From Saprospiraceae bacterium (GTDB taxonomy: Bacteria; Bacteroidota; Bacteroidia; Chitinophagales; Saprospiraceae): a stretch of 64,000 nucleotides of DNA. The notes beneath the pieces were generated by a model, which saw only the letters and a list, made by a program, of their open reading frames with translations, had not been told where the DNA came from and made no database searches. The translations under genes and the position numbers were made by a program. The stretch is taken from assembly GCA_016717265.1 (NCBI GenBank), contig JADKFX010000001.1:620001-684000 (forward strand). Reading direction: 5' to 3'. This document shows, one piece after another, positions 15,306 through 25,349 of this stretch (position 1 is its first letter; the number at the start of each line of letters is the position of its first letter).

Positions 15306-15941
15306 CTAATTCAGAAATGGATTCGTCAGTCTCTCTTGCCCAATTGTAGTGGCAGCTCCATGTCCAGGATAAATCATCACTTGATCACCTAATGGAAATA
15401 AGCGGGTTTTTATACTACTAATCAAAGTATCAAAATCACCTCCAGGTAAATCTGTCCTACCAATACTCCCATCAAACAAAACATCGCCGGCAATTGCAAA
15501 ATTGTGCTCCTTAGAATAATAACTAAGACTCGCCGGACTATGACCTGGTGTAAAGACACAAATAAGTTTCTCGTTACCAAAATCAAGCACTTGATTATCA
15601 ACCAAATACGTCTCATTATAAGGGGCTGGTGTAAATGGAACATCGTAAATTTGAGAAACATAACTTGCCGATTCAAGAACTTCTTGCTCCCCTTTATGTA
15701 ACTCTGCCTTTAAACCATATTTTTTAAAAATATAATCTAAACCTAGTATATGATCAATATGCGCATGCGTTAGTAACAATCGGGTTAGCTGTAAATTTGA
15801 GTCCTCGAGATAGGTCTCGATTTCTATTTGCTCATCCCTATCAAAACATCCCGGATCTATAATCCAAGCTTCCTTTTCTGCGTTAGATAATATATAGGTG
15901 TTTTCATAAAATGGGTTAAAACAGAATGCCTTAATATTCAT
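15306..15941 (-). CDS. Metallo-beta-lactamase-fold hydrolase, glyoxalase II-like
   Basis: This 211-residue cytoplasmic protein carries the full metallo-beta-lactamase metal site: HAHIDH, the second-His motif PGHSP, GDVLFDGSIGRTDLPGG, and a final PGHG. The short length and GSIGRTDLPGG signature match the YcbL/glyoxalase II-like subgroup, which hydrolyses thioesters such as S-lactoylglutathione in vitro. True glyoxalase II has a larger C-terminal domain that is missing here. It is divergent from the large TolB/Omp85-like gene with only ~24 bases between the starts, so their promoters must overlap. Confidence 0.85.
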   Translation of the reverse strand: MNIKAFCFNPFYENTYILSNAEKEAWIIDPGCFDRDEQIEIETYLEDSNLQLTRLLLTHAHIDHILGLDYIFKKYGLKAELHKGEQEVLESASYVSQIYDVPFTPAPYNETYLVDNQVLDFGNEKLICVFTPGHSPASLSYYSKEHNFAIAGDVLFDGSIGRTDLPGGDFDTLISSIKTRLFPLGDQVMIYPGHGAATTIGQERLTNPFLN

Positions 15942-15965
15942 CTAATTTTCTATTTTGTGTCAACA

Positions 15966-18900
15966 ATGAAATTTCTCCACAAGATATTGCCGCTTTTTCT
16001 TATCCTTCTTTTAATTCTTTGTAACTCAAGAATAAATTCTCAAAATGCAGGAGAAATCTTTGGTAAAAATAAAGTCCAATATAATAATGATTTGTATGAC
16101 TGGTGGATCTATGAGACAAACAATTTTGTGGTTTATTGGTATGGCAAATCAAGACCCTCAGCTCAATTTTGCATAGAAATTGCCGAAACGGAAAATAACC
16201 AGGTTCAAAAATTATTTGAATATCACCTAAAAGATAAAATTGAACTTGTAATTTATGCAGATGCTTCCGACCAAGCACAATCAAATATTGACCTGGATGC
16301 AATCATAAATGATAAAAATTGGAATCTTGAACCAAAAATCAAGGGTCAGAAAATTCTTATGTACTTCGATGGAGATCATGAAAATTTACGGAATCTGCTT
16401 AGAAGTGGTATAACGAAAATCTATTTTAATTCTATGTTTTCTGGAACTGCATTGCAAGATGTAGTCCAAAAAGTAATCTCATTCAGACTACCCGATTGGT
16501 TTGAAAAAGGTTTAATTCAATATCTATCCACTGGATGGAAAGAAGAAGACCAAATCCACTTTTTTTCAAAATGGAAAGAAAGCAAATTTAAAAAATTCTC
16601 AAACCGATATCCGGAAATTGCCGGCAAGTCTTTCTGGAACTTTCTAACAAATACTTACGGAGAACAAGCGATTTCAAACTGGCTCTATATGACGCGTATC
16701 CAAAAAGATATTCAAATAGCTGCCAGGTCCGTGTTCTCACAATCATTTTCAGAACTACAATCTGACTGGTTTAACTTTTATAAAATCCAATTAAATAAAT
16801 CAACTACTGAAATACTAGAAAATTTAACGACAAACAAACTGAAACTTAAAAATGAAGAAAAAATTATAAATATCAAACTTGGACTCAATTCCAATCAGAA
16901 TACAATAACAACCCAACAAAATAGTAAAGGAAGAATCTATCATTTAAATAAAAATTTAAAAGACAAAAAAAGAATTTTTAAAAATGGGAGTCGATCCAAA
17001 TTATATAAACCAGATTTCAATTATCCTATCTATAGTTCACTTGTAAAAGAAAACCTTGAATATTATATTTATGAAAAAAGAAATAGAGTTTACCTCCATG
17101 TTCTTAATATTAAAACTAAACAAAATTCCACTACAATCTTTCCGGAAGAAATACAAAGAGTCTATTCTGCAGATGTCTTAAATAAAGATGTCATGATTAT
17201 GTCAGCAAATACAAATGGCTATTCAGATATTATACTGTACAATTTAAAATCCAGACAATTCCAAAAACTTACGAATGATATCTGGGATGATTTAGATTTA
17301 AAAATAATGGAGTCAAATAACGCTTCTGAAGTAATCTATCGTTCCAATAAACCAGAAGTCAATGACAATACTACTAAAATAGATAGTGTCTTACCTCTAG
17401 GTAGATTTAAAATTTATAGTATTGATTTAAATAATCTTCAAGAACCCTATAAACAAAAATTAATTCTCGAAATACCCAATAAATCCATTATATCCTGGAC
17501 TAAACTTGATTCACAATATCTGATATCAATAACCGAAAATGATGGAATCCATTGGCTGTTATTCAACGGAACAAAAAGCTACGAAATACTAAATGACATA
17601 CACCCCGAATTAATAGCTGGTTCAAACAACTCGGATTCTGTGTTTGCCGTTTTAAAATCAAATGATAAATATTTACTTGAATATTATTCTTTAAAACAAC
17701 TCAATCAAAAACAAACTGAATATAAAGAGTCTTCACTAGAAATTCTTATAGATTCTTCACAATCAAATTCAAATGCAACGATTAATACAGATACAAGTTA
17801 TTTCCAATCACAATTCGGGAATCCAAAAAATATAGTCGAACTATTAAATGAATTTGAAAAAAAGAAGACCCGAAAAACACCAACAAAAATTAGCACATTT
17901 ACAAAATATAAAAATATAGATTACCCAAATACCATTGACTTTAATTCCAATCTTGCCATTGCATATCGAAATCGATTTCAAATTGAAGAAATTAGCTCCA
18001 CAATAAATAATGAATTACTTTTTTCCGGATTAAATACATTTAGCGGAACTTCACAAAATTATGAAGCACCACCTATTGGCGTTTTACTAAAAATGAAAGT
18101 TTCAGAAATATTTGAAAATTATAGTCTTGAAACCGGAATCCGTATTCCTACAAATTTTAATGGATTAGAATCTTATCTGCTTTTCGAAAACAGAAAAAAA
18201 CGGATTGACAAAACTTACGCTTTCTATTTCAAAACAAATACAGACGTACTTAATGGAAATTTTTCTACTAATTTAAAAAAACAAACAAGGGTCTACTTAT
18301 TAAACAATCAATTAAAATACGCCTTTGACCATTATAAAAGCATTCGCGCCATCAGTACTCTGCGAAATGATCATATAGCTTACCTCTCTACCAATAAAGC
18401 CACGCTTGAAGATAGTATTGAGCTTTATCAGCAAAGGGTAGGAACAAGACTCGAATATGTTTTTGATAATTCCATTGATATTTCATTAAATATCAGAAAT
18501 GGATGGCAAGCAAAAATATATTTAGAATTTTCTAAACGCTTTGATTTAAATCCTATAAATAAAAGTAAGTTTTATCCCGGTGCTTTATGGATTGCTGGAT
18601 TTGATGCAAGATATCATATTCCTTTTTTAAAGAAATCCGTTTTTTCAACAAGAGCGTTTTCAAATATTTCTTTCGGACAAGATAGAATACTTTACCATGT
18701 AGGAGGAACTGAAAATTGGTTACTCCCGCAATATGAAAATCAGAATCCATTAGAAACTTCAGGTGAATATGTGTACTCAGCATTAGCTACAGAAGTAAGA
18801 TCCTATGGTTATGGTGCTCGTAAAGCAAGCTCTGTATTTGGATTAAATACGGAGGTGAGAATTCCTTTTCTCCAATATATATTAAATCAAAATTGGAAAA

Positions 18901-19187
18901 ACAGCATCCTTAGAAATTTTCAGTTTATCGCTTTTTTTGATGCAGCCTTTGTATGGGATGGATTTATTCCCAATTTTAAAGAAAGCAGTACCCAAAATTA
19001 CCATGCAGAAAATCCGGTTGTAAAAATTGATTTAGAATATATCAGAGATCCTTACATATTTAGCTCAGGTATTGGACTCAGAACTGCATTATTCGGTTAT
19101 TTTCTCCGATTTGATTATGGCTGGAAATTAGAATCATCTACTATAAAAAAACCAAATTATAGTTTTTCCTTAGGTTTAGATTTTTAA
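15966..19187 (+). CDS. TolB-like propeller fused to Omp85-like outer-membrane barrel
   Basis: This ~1073-residue exported protein begins with a signal peptide (LFLILLLILCNSRINSQ). It has an N-terminal peptidase-like or gluzincin-related region (KVQYNNDLYDWWIYETNNF..., a conserved Bacteroidota opening), a central region of PD40/TolB-type beta-propeller repeats (about 300-600), and a C-terminal ~330-residue segment with surface-antigen (BamA/Omp85-type) barrel features such as GGTENWL and VFGLNTEVRIPF. The final residue is Phe, as in barrel proteins. It is probably inserted in the outer membrane with a periplasmic propeller; function is unknown. ATG at 15966 is preferred to GTG at 15957. The TATTTTG just upstream (15951-15957) may be its -7 element. 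Confidence 0.7.
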   Translation: MKFLHKILPLFLILLLILCNSRINSQNAGEIFGKNKVQYNNDLYDWWIYETNNFVVYWYGKSRPSAQFCIEIAETENNQVQKLFEYHLKDKIELVIYADASDQAQSNIDLDAIINDKNWNLEPKIKGQKILMYFDGDHENLRNLLRSGITKIYFNSMFSGTALQDVVQKVISFRLPDWFEKGLIQYLSTGWKEEDQIHFFSKWKESKFKKFSNRYPEIAGKSFWNFLTNTYGEQAISNWLYMTRIQKDIQIAARSVFSQSFSELQSDWFNFYKIQLNKSTTEILENLTTNKLKLKNEEKIINIKLGLNSNQNTITTQQNSKGRIYHLNKNLKDKKRIFKNGSRSKLYKPDFNYPIYSSLVKENLEYYIYEKRNRVYLHVLNIKTKQNSTTIFPEEIQRVYSADVLNKDVMIMSANTNGYSDIILYNLKSRQFQKLTNDIWDDLDLKIMESNNASEVIYRSNKPEVNDNTTKIDSVLPLGRFKIYSIDLNNLQEPYKQKLILEIPNKSIISWTKLDSQYLISITENDGIHWLLFNGTKSYEILNDIHPELIAGSNNSDSVFAVLKSNDKYLLEYYSLKQLNQKQTEYKESSLEILIDSSQSNSNATINTDTSYFQSQFGNPKNIVELLNEFEKKKTRKTPTKISTFTKYKNIDYPNTIDFNSNLAIAYRNRFQIEEISSTINNELLFSGLNTFSGTSQNYEAPPIGVLLKMKVSEIFENYSLETGIRIPTNFNGLESYLLFENRKKRIDKTYAFYFKTNTDVLNGNFSTNLKKQTRVYLLNNQLKYAFDHYKSIRAISTLRNDHIAYLSTNKATLEDSIELYQQRVGTRLEYVFDNSIDISLNIRNGWQAKIYLEFSKRFDLNPINKSKFYPGALWIAGFDARYHIPFLKKSVFSTRAFSNISFGQDRILYHVGGTENWLLPQYENQNPLETSGEYVYSALATEVRSYGYGARKASSVFGLNTEVRIPFLQYILNQNWKNSILRNFQFIAFFDAAFVWDGFIPNFKESSTQNYHAENPVVKIDLEYIRDPYIFSSGIGLRTALFGYFLRFDYGWKLESSTIKKPNYSFSLGLDF

Positions 19188-19192
19188 TATTC

Positions 19193-20440
19193 TTATAAAC
19201 CTATTTTAAAATTAATACCTCCGGTTAATGATACCGGTTGGTCCGGATCTACTAAATTACTTAAGGAGTTAAAATAAAAATGCACATACATTCGATCTAA
19301 AATTGTCATAGCAAGTTGTGGCCCTATATTCCAGTTTCCAAAGCCCGCAATATTTGCATTCATACCTACAAGTAAGTTTTTACTCAAGTAATAATTTAAA
19401 GACAATGCATAAAAATGCTTACTAATATCTGAATTTAAATATTGATACTTTATACCAAATTGCACTCGCTCAGGAATTATAAACTGCGACAATCCAAAGG
19501 ATACTGTAAAGGGCAAAGTACTTTTTACATGATCCAATTCCCTTTCAGAAATAAAACTACTCTTGAGCTCTTCAACATTCTTTATAGCAATCGATACAGA
19601 ATCTAAAACATTAGAAATAACAACGCCTTCAAAACGATACGCAGTATCAACGATACGCTCCGTAATTCCTTTATTCCATTTAATATAACCAAGACCATTT
19701 AAATCCAATGAAACCCGAGTGGATTTAGAAACATCATATCGAATTCCTCCATCTACAATCATTCCTGAACCTGATAATGAAAATAATGCAGTTGCAGCGG
19801 GACTTACATCGATAGAAGTTAAACCCAAATTTAAATCCACATACTTCCCTTCATTTGCAGTAAACAAGGAACCTTTATTTGTTTTCAAATCTAATAACCG
19901 CTGGCCTCCTGTATATCCTATACTTGCATAAAACGAAAGCGGTCCCGCTTCTTTACTTAGACTAACTTTTAAAAATAAATATTGCAATAATCTAATCTGC
20001 AAAGGATCTAAAGAAGCAAACTTGTTTTCAAAAATTTTATTTCCTTTAAATAATAAAACAAAAAGATCTCTATGCGCTTCTGTTTCATAATGCACATGCT
20101 CACCTACCTCTAAACCAAAAAAATATTTACTTTTTCCAATTCGTTTTTGATAACTCGCAGCCGTATTAAATATTTCCGCAAACTTTATCTGATCCTTACC
20201 AAAATTGGAAATGCATTTATTTTTCTCTTCCTCTGTTATAAAATTACCATTAATATAATCTAACACAAAAGAACCTACGAGTGTATTGTTTGATAAATAA
20301 TTATCAAGCTTCAAACCAAAAATTCTATCTCTGCTACTAAATCGATCATTAAAATAATCAAATGATTGGCCGCTACCATCAATAGAAACAAAAAGTAATA
20401 TTGTAGGAATGCAAAGAAATAAAGAGCTTCTAAAATTCAT
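19193..20440 (-). CDS. Outer-membrane barrel protein, DUF5723-like
   Basis: This 415-residue protein has an N-terminal signal (IPTILLFVSIDGSGQS) followed by alternating beta-strand sequence through to a C-terminal GGINFKIGL. The gene's style (FDYFNDRFSSRDRIFGLKLDNYLSNNTLVGS, then FLKVSLSKEAGPLSFYASIGYTGG) resembles the DUF5723/PorV-like outer-membrane barrel proteins of Bacteroidota. Its role is unknown. It follows the 691-residue lipoprotein gene with only an 11-base gap, so the two are very likely one transcript and may form an envelope complex. It converges on the TolB/Omp85-like gene with 5 bases between stops. Confidence 0.6.
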   Translation of the reverse strand: MNFRSSLFLCIPTILLFVSIDGSGQSFDYFNDRFSSRDRIFGLKLDNYLSNNTLVGSFVLDYINGNFITEEEKNKCISNFGKDQIKFAEIFNTAASYQKRIGKSKYFFGLEVGEHVHYETEAHRDLFVLLFKGNKIFENKFASLDPLQIRLLQYLFLKVSLSKEAGPLSFYASIGYTGGQRLLDLKTNKGSLFTANEGKYVDLNLGLTSIDVSPAATALFSLSGSGMIVDGGIRYDVSKSTRVSLDLNGLGYIKWNKGITERIVDTAYRFEGVVISNVLDSVSIAIKNVEELKSSFISERELDHVKSTLPFTVSFGLSQFIIPERVQFGIKYQYLNSDISKHFYALSLNYYLSKNLLVGMNANIAGFGNWNIGPQLAMTILDRMYVHFYFNSLSNLVDPDQPVSLTGGINFKIGL

Positions 20441-20451
20441 ATTCTAAGAAC

Positions 20452-22527
20452 TTAATCAACGGTATAAATAAAATCTGCAGTCATTTGAAAATCAATAGCA
20501 TAACTATCAAATATTTTAACATGCTGTTCCTGTGGTTTTGAATCCAATGTAACAATGATCAACATCTTCCTGGCATTTAAGAAATGAGTCACTTTGCGAT
20601 TAACCATAGGGATATCAATTCTCGTTTCCACAGCACTCTCTACTTTACCATTTCCATTGACGAATGCCGCTTGAATGAATTTGCTACCATCTAACAAGGT
20701 ATCTGTAATTTCATTCAATTCATTTAAAAGATAAAGTTGCACCTTGGTTTCAAGTGGAAAACCATTATTAAAAAAAGCATGCAAGGTCCCACTTTTAATT
20801 CCACTAAGATCATTCTTTTGCAGATCCATTAATATCGTATCCGATAAACTCAATGCCGTCGCCTTAATTTCCAACGGAATTTCAAGATTCATATTTAAAT
20901 TCATATACTCTCCATCATAAATAAAATCACGATGATTGCTTACGTTTCCTAAAGGATTCGTTTGCAATTGTAAGGAATAACTTAATTTATCTGGAAGATT
21001 ACTGATAAAAGAGGTCATATTAGAATTTAACTCGTTGATCTCAACATGTGTCTGCGTTGCTTCAATTGGTTTAAATCCATTCTGGTCTTTAGCTCTCTCT
21101 ATTGAAATTGGCTTATCAATTTCACTTCCATTCAATTCAATGATAGTATTCGTTCTATTATTAATCGATTTAAGTTCATTGATTTTTAATTCCATATCCA
21201 CTCCAATTTTATTATTAATATCAATGCTCAAAGAGGCTTTATCTACTTGTAGTTTTCCGGATTTAATTCGATTAAAAAAATCAAGCTCAACGGTCTTTGG
21301 TCCGGCATATAAAATCGTATCATTCAAATATCCACGAGCATATTCCGGTCGCATATCAATAAAGCCAAGTTCAACATAGATGCTATCTTCTGTAGAAAAG
21401 GTCTTCATAATTCCTGTACTATCCACAGATGCTTTAACTACGTTAAATGCTACATTAAATGAATCTCCGTTTGCACCCGATAAATCCATCCTATAACCCG
21501 CTAAATCATCTTCTCTGATAAATCTTGAAGAGCCCCCTGGTGGTGCTGGCTCCAGAACTTTATAGGCTTCAAGAGGTACGCCATTTTTAATTGCACCTGG
21601 CAGTTTATAGGTGAATTTAATAGAATCCTGTAGCGTACTATAAAGTACAATCCTTACTTTTCCTGCAGCAATTCTTGATTCTTTTAATTCAACTGGCAAT
21701 CCTTTAAGTCTGAAATAATATGCACTGTTTATTAAATTTTGAGCTGGCCAAATAGCAGTTGCTGTTGATGGATGCAAGTCATACACCTTTAATGTTGCTT
21801 GAATAGAATTTGAAGTATCAATCAATACCGGTACCCCTTTACTTCCCGGAGAAGACAAGCTGATTAACTGAGCCACCAATTTGCCATTCACTGTCTTACC
21901 AGATAAATCAAAGGTCTGACTCACCGTAGTATTTACGGGTATAAGTGGGAAGGATCCGCTAACTACAAGATTTCCATTGTCCTGATTCCTTAATTCAAAC
22001 TGAGCATTTGTAATATCAATTGGCAAACCATTAAAAAGTGTTAAGTCCAATTTCCCATCCGCCAAGGTCATCGTTGTAAATAATGTATCGGCATTTATAC
22101 TAACTGGACCCGGTGTAATCGGAGGAATTGCTGGAATAATCTGTGTAGTGCCGTGCAAAAAAAGCAATAATTGCCCTGTTGAACCAGCGTTTCTAGCTAA
22201 AGTACCAAGACTAATAGGGTAGTTTACAGTAGAACTATATAAAGATAAGGAATCAATTTTAAAGGTTCTCCGGGCACTCGTATCACTAAAATGAAAAAAA
22301 GAATCTATTGCCAGGTCATACAAGCTTTTATTAAAAACTAAATAAACCAAATGACTACTATCACTTCTTAAGTAAGAATTATCAACGATTTGATCAATTC
22401 GGAGGCTGGTTTTTACAAGGGGTGTTAAAATCTCTGTATCCCATGCTGATTCCTGAACTTTACAAGAAAGAATAAAGCTCAAAACGATGATCGAATAAAA
22501 AACATTTTTAAAAATAGTAACTCTCAT
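20452..22527 (-). CDS. Large lipoprotein of unknown function
   Basis: This 691-residue protein has a lipoprotein signal (IIVLSFILSCKVQES; lipidated Cys near residue 22). The remainder is beta-rich, low in cysteine, with repeated strand-turn patterns such as VSGSFPLIPVNTT and the paired ISIERAKDQNGFKPIEATQTHV region. I do not recognise a catalytic motif. It is the first gene of a two-gene unit with the DUF5723-like barrel gene, a lipoprotein-plus-barrel pairing common in Bacteroidota envelope systems. Whether it faces the periplasm or the cell surface is not shown. Confidence 0.6.
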   Translation of the reverse strand: MRVTIFKNVFYSIIVLSFILSCKVQESAWDTEILTPLVKTSLRIDQIVDNSYLRSDSSHLVYLVFNKSLYDLAIDSFFHFSDTSARRTFKIDSLSLYSSTVNYPISLGTLARNAGSTGQLLLFLHGTTQIIPAIPPITPGPVSINADTLFTTMTLADGKLDLTLFNGLPIDITNAQFELRNQDNGNLVVSGSFPLIPVNTTVSQTFDLSGKTVNGKLVAQLISLSSPGSKGVPVLIDTSNSIQATLKVYDLHPSTATAIWPAQNLINSAYYFRLKGLPVELKESRIAAGKVRIVLYSTLQDSIKFTYKLPGAIKNGVPLEAYKVLEPAPPGGSSRFIREDDLAGYRMDLSGANGDSFNVAFNVVKASVDSTGIMKTFSTEDSIYVELGFIDMRPEYARGYLNDTILYAGPKTVELDFFNRIKSGKLQVDKASLSIDINNKIGVDMELKINELKSINNRTNTIIELNGSEIDKPISIERAKDQNGFKPIEATQTHVEINELNSNMTSFISNLPDKLSYSLQLQTNPLGNVSNHRDFIYDGEYMNLNMNLEIPLEIKATALSLSDTILMDLQKNDLSGIKSGTLHAFFNNGFPLETKVQLYLLNELNEITDTLLDGSKFIQAAFVNGNGKVESAVETRIDIPMVNRKVTHFLNARKMLIIVTLDSKPQEQHVKIFDSYAIDFQMTADFIYTVD

Positions 22528-22680
22528 ATAATTCGTATATTCCTATAAAGGTAGTAAAATGTCAATCGAATATATAAATTGCACATTGCTGGCCATCAAA
22601 ATAAAATAATGAACTTGACAACCAACGTACAGCGTTTTTTGAACGTATAGGATCTATAATGTACCTATAAAAGATTTAAA

Positions 22681-24174
22681 ATGAAATATACTTCCATCCT
22701 ATTCCTTTGCCTTTTTACCATAATTAAAAGCTTTTCAGCCTGTGAATTATATGACCTTACAGTAAGTCAATCCGATTGCAATAAAGAAAAGAAATTTTCA
22801 CTCACTATCAATTTCAAATATAAAGATGTTAGCGAGTGCTTTACAATCAAAGGCAATGGGAAAACATATGGTACTTTTAAATATAATCAATTGCCTATTA
22901 CATTAAATAATCTGTCAGGAGATTGTAAAACACCTTATGAATTTATAATTAGAGATTGCAAAAATGAGGCTTGTAAATTAGAATATCTATTAGGTCTTGT
23001 TTGCTGCGAAGTATCCTGTGAATTTTCAAACTTAAAAATTGAAAAAACAAAATGCGATAGTAATCAACAATTTTGCGCAATCATCAATTTTAACCATACT
23101 GGAAATTCAAGTTGCTTTAAATTATTTGGAAACGGAAAAGAATATGGTAAATTCAGTTATTCTCAATTGCCTTTAAAAATATGTGGATTAAAAGGAGACT
23201 GTGAAACAGAATACGAATTTGAAGTGAAAGATTGCGAAAACCCAGAATGCTCAACATCGGGCCAATTAGGAATTGTATGCTGTGAAAAAATATGTAAACT
23301 CTATGATTTAAAAACAGAAAAAACAGAATGCAATGAGCAAGGTCTATTTTATGTTTATTTAAACTTTAAATACAATGATACCTCTAAGTGTTTTATAGTG
23401 AATGTAAATGGAAAAAAATATGGTGTATATAACTATTACCAATTACCCATTAAACTGGGTCCATTTGAAGGAAATTGTAAAACGAATTATGAATTTACTG
23501 TTATAGATTGTGAGAATGAAAAATGTCAGGTATCTAAAAACCTTGGTATTGTCTGTTGCGAAACAAAAACTTGTAAATTATCCGAATTAAAAATTACCAA
23601 ATCAGATTGTGATAAATCGAATAATTTCTTTGTATTTATTAATTTTAAATATTCCGGTACTTCAACTTGTTTTAAATTGAGAGGGAATGGCAAAACTTAC
23701 GGAACCTTTAATTATTCCCAATTGCCATTGAAAATAGGCCCCCTAAAAGGAGATTGTAAAACACAATATGAATTCCTGATCACAGACTGTGAAAATGAAA
23801 CATGCAAAATATCTAAAAATATAGGTAAGGTTTGCTGCGAATTTAAAAAAGACAATGAAAAAGAACTATCTGCCATAAAAAATATTAATGGTCTATCGCA
23901 ATATGAATCTGTTAAAACAGAATATTCAATCCAAAATATTGGATATGATCTAATCCAGAATCAAAAAACAATCATCGTAAGATTTCATGAACCTGAATTA
24001 AGTTCATTACAATATTCAATGTATAATTTAGTAGGAAACGAATTTAAAAATACCTACATAAATCAACATGAAAACCTACTAGAAATAAAGACTGAAAATT
24101 TAACTGCAGGAATCTATATACTAAAAGTAAAACTTAATTCACAAGTACAACTCATTAAGTTTTTGATTGAATAA
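22681..24174 (+). CDS. Secreted cysteine-rich four-repeat protein, T9SS cargo
   Basis: This 497-residue protein has a signal peptide (FLCLFTIIKSFSA), then four tandem ~92-residue repeats starting at residues 21, 113, 205 and 298. Each repeat has the pattern C..xxL..xK..C..NFxY...S.CF...GNGKxYGxFxYxQLP...L.GDC.TxYEF...DC.N..C...GIVCCE, with about eight or nine cysteines. A T9SS type A-like sorting domain (MYNLVGNEF...GIYILKVKL) ends the chain at about 420-497. It should be exported, disulfide-stabilised and surface-attached. I know no named family for the repeat. It is a single gene with its own promoter region and converges on prfA. Confidence 0.75.
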   Translation: MKYTSILFLCLFTIIKSFSACELYDLTVSQSDCNKEKKFSLTINFKYKDVSECFTIKGNGKTYGTFKYNQLPITLNNLSGDCKTPYEFIIRDCKNEACKLEYLLGLVCCEVSCEFSNLKIEKTKCDSNQQFCAIINFNHTGNSSCFKLFGNGKEYGKFSYSQLPLKICGLKGDCETEYEFEVKDCENPECSTSGQLGIVCCEKICKLYDLKTEKTECNEQGLFYVYLNFKYNDTSKCFIVNVNGKKYGVYNYYQLPIKLGPFEGNCKTNYEFTVIDCENEKCQVSKNLGIVCCETKTCKLSELKITKSDCDKSNNFFVFINFKYSGTSTCFKLRGNGKTYGTFNYSQLPLKIGPLKGDCKTQYEFLITDCENETCKISKNIGKVCCEFKKDNEKELSAIKNINGLSQYESVKTEYSIQNIGYDLIQNQKTIIVRFHEPELSSLQYSMYNLVGNEFKNTYINQHENLLEIKTENLTAGIYILKVKLNSQVQLIKFLIE

Positions 24175-24199
24175 ATTTAGAATAGAAATAATGATTGGT

Positions 24200-25264
24200 T
24201 TATTCTATTTCACCTTTAAGCTTTTCAGCATTATCAGCAACTTGTAAAGATTCAATAATTTCATCCAAATCTCCATTGACGATATCCGATAAATTATAAA
24301 GGGTAAGATTAATCCGGTGATCTGTAATTCTATTTTGAGGGTAATTATAAGTTCGGATTTTATCTGAACGATCTCCAGAACCTACTAATGACCTTCTTTG
24401 AGACGCTACTTCCGTTTCATATCGCATGACATTTGCTTCTTGCATTTTCTGAAGCAATCTATTAAATGCAATTTCACGATTTTTGTGTTGACTTCTACTA
24501 TCTGTAGATTCTGCCACAATGCCAGAAGGAATATGTGTAAATCGCACACCGGATTCCGTTTTATTAACATGCTGTCCGCCTGCACCACTGGAACGAAATG
24601 TATCAACACGCAAATCAGCCTTATTTATATTGACCTCTTCCAATTCCATTTTTGGCATTACAACAACTGTAGAAGCAGAGGTATGAACCCTCCCTTGAGC
24701 TTCTGTTTTAGGTACTCTTTGAACACGATGTGCCCCAGATTCAAATTTTAATTTACCATAAACATTTTCTCCAGTAACTTCCAATACAATTTTATTATAA
24801 CCACCTACATTCCCTTCATTCACATCCAATACTTCGTATTTTAAACCATGTGTATCAAAATATCTTGTGTACATTCTATATAAATCACCCGCAAAAATGG
24901 AAGCTTCATCACCTCCAGTGCCAGAGCGAATTTCAAAGATCACATCTTTACTATCTTCAGGATCTCTAGGAATTAATAAAACTTTTAAATCTTCTTCTAA
25001 CGCTTCCAATTCTGGCTTTACTTGATCGTATTCCATTTGCGCTATTTCCATCAAGTCCACATCCGACAACATCGCTTTCGCTTGCTCAAATTCAGTGGTC
25101 TTCTTTTTATATACCAGATATACTTCTACAATCTCTTTAAGATCTTTATATTCTTTGCTTATTTTACTATAATCATCCATGTTATTTACCACAGAAGGAT
25201 CAGACATACGCTCTTCAAGATATTGAAAACGTTCGTAGATGGATTGCAGCTTGTCTAATAACAT
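24200..25264 (-). CDS. prfA: Peptide chain release factor 1
   Basis: This 354-residue cytoplasmic release factor recognises UAA and UAG and triggers peptide release. The peptidyl-hydrolysis motif GGQ is at residues 229-231 (SGAGGQHVNKTESGVR). The codon-recognition tripeptide is PKT at 185-187, a PxT form, which assigns it to RF1 rather than RF2 (SPF). Length and start (MLLDKLQSIYERFQYLEERM) match the family. It lies 85 bases downstream of the small sigma-partner gene on the same strand, without an evident functional link. Confidence 0.95.
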   Translation of the reverse strand: MLLDKLQSIYERFQYLEERMSDPSVVNNMDDYSKISKEYKDLKEIVEVYLVYKKKTTEFEQAKAMLSDVDLMEIAQMEYDQVKPELEALEEDLKVLLIPRDPEDSKDVIFEIRSGTGGDEASIFAGDLYRMYTRYFDTHGLKYEVLDVNEGNVGGYNKIVLEVTGENVYGKLKFESGAHRVQRVPKTEAQGRVHTSASTVVVMPKMELEEVNINKADLRVDTFRSSGAGGQHVNKTESGVRFTHIPSGIVAESTDSRSQHKNREIAFNRLLQKMQEANVMRYETEVASQRRSLVGSGDRSDKIRTYNYPQNRITDHRINLTLYNLSDIVNGDLDEIIESLQVADNAEKLKGEIE

Positions 25265-25349
25265 ATATAAATTAAATCAGCCGCAAAGCTAATTCAAATA
25301 ATAAATAAATTTATTGATAGAATTCGAAACTACAGAATGAAAGGAAATG

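Noticed and set aside
16000..16302. 100-residue minus-strand frame
   Set aside because: It overlaps the start of the TolB/Omp85-like gene, whose signal peptide and conserved opening explain the sequence.
24398..24751. 117-residue plus-strand frame antisense to prfA
   Set aside because: The prfA frame carries the GGQ and PxT motifs; the antisense frame shows only shadow composition.
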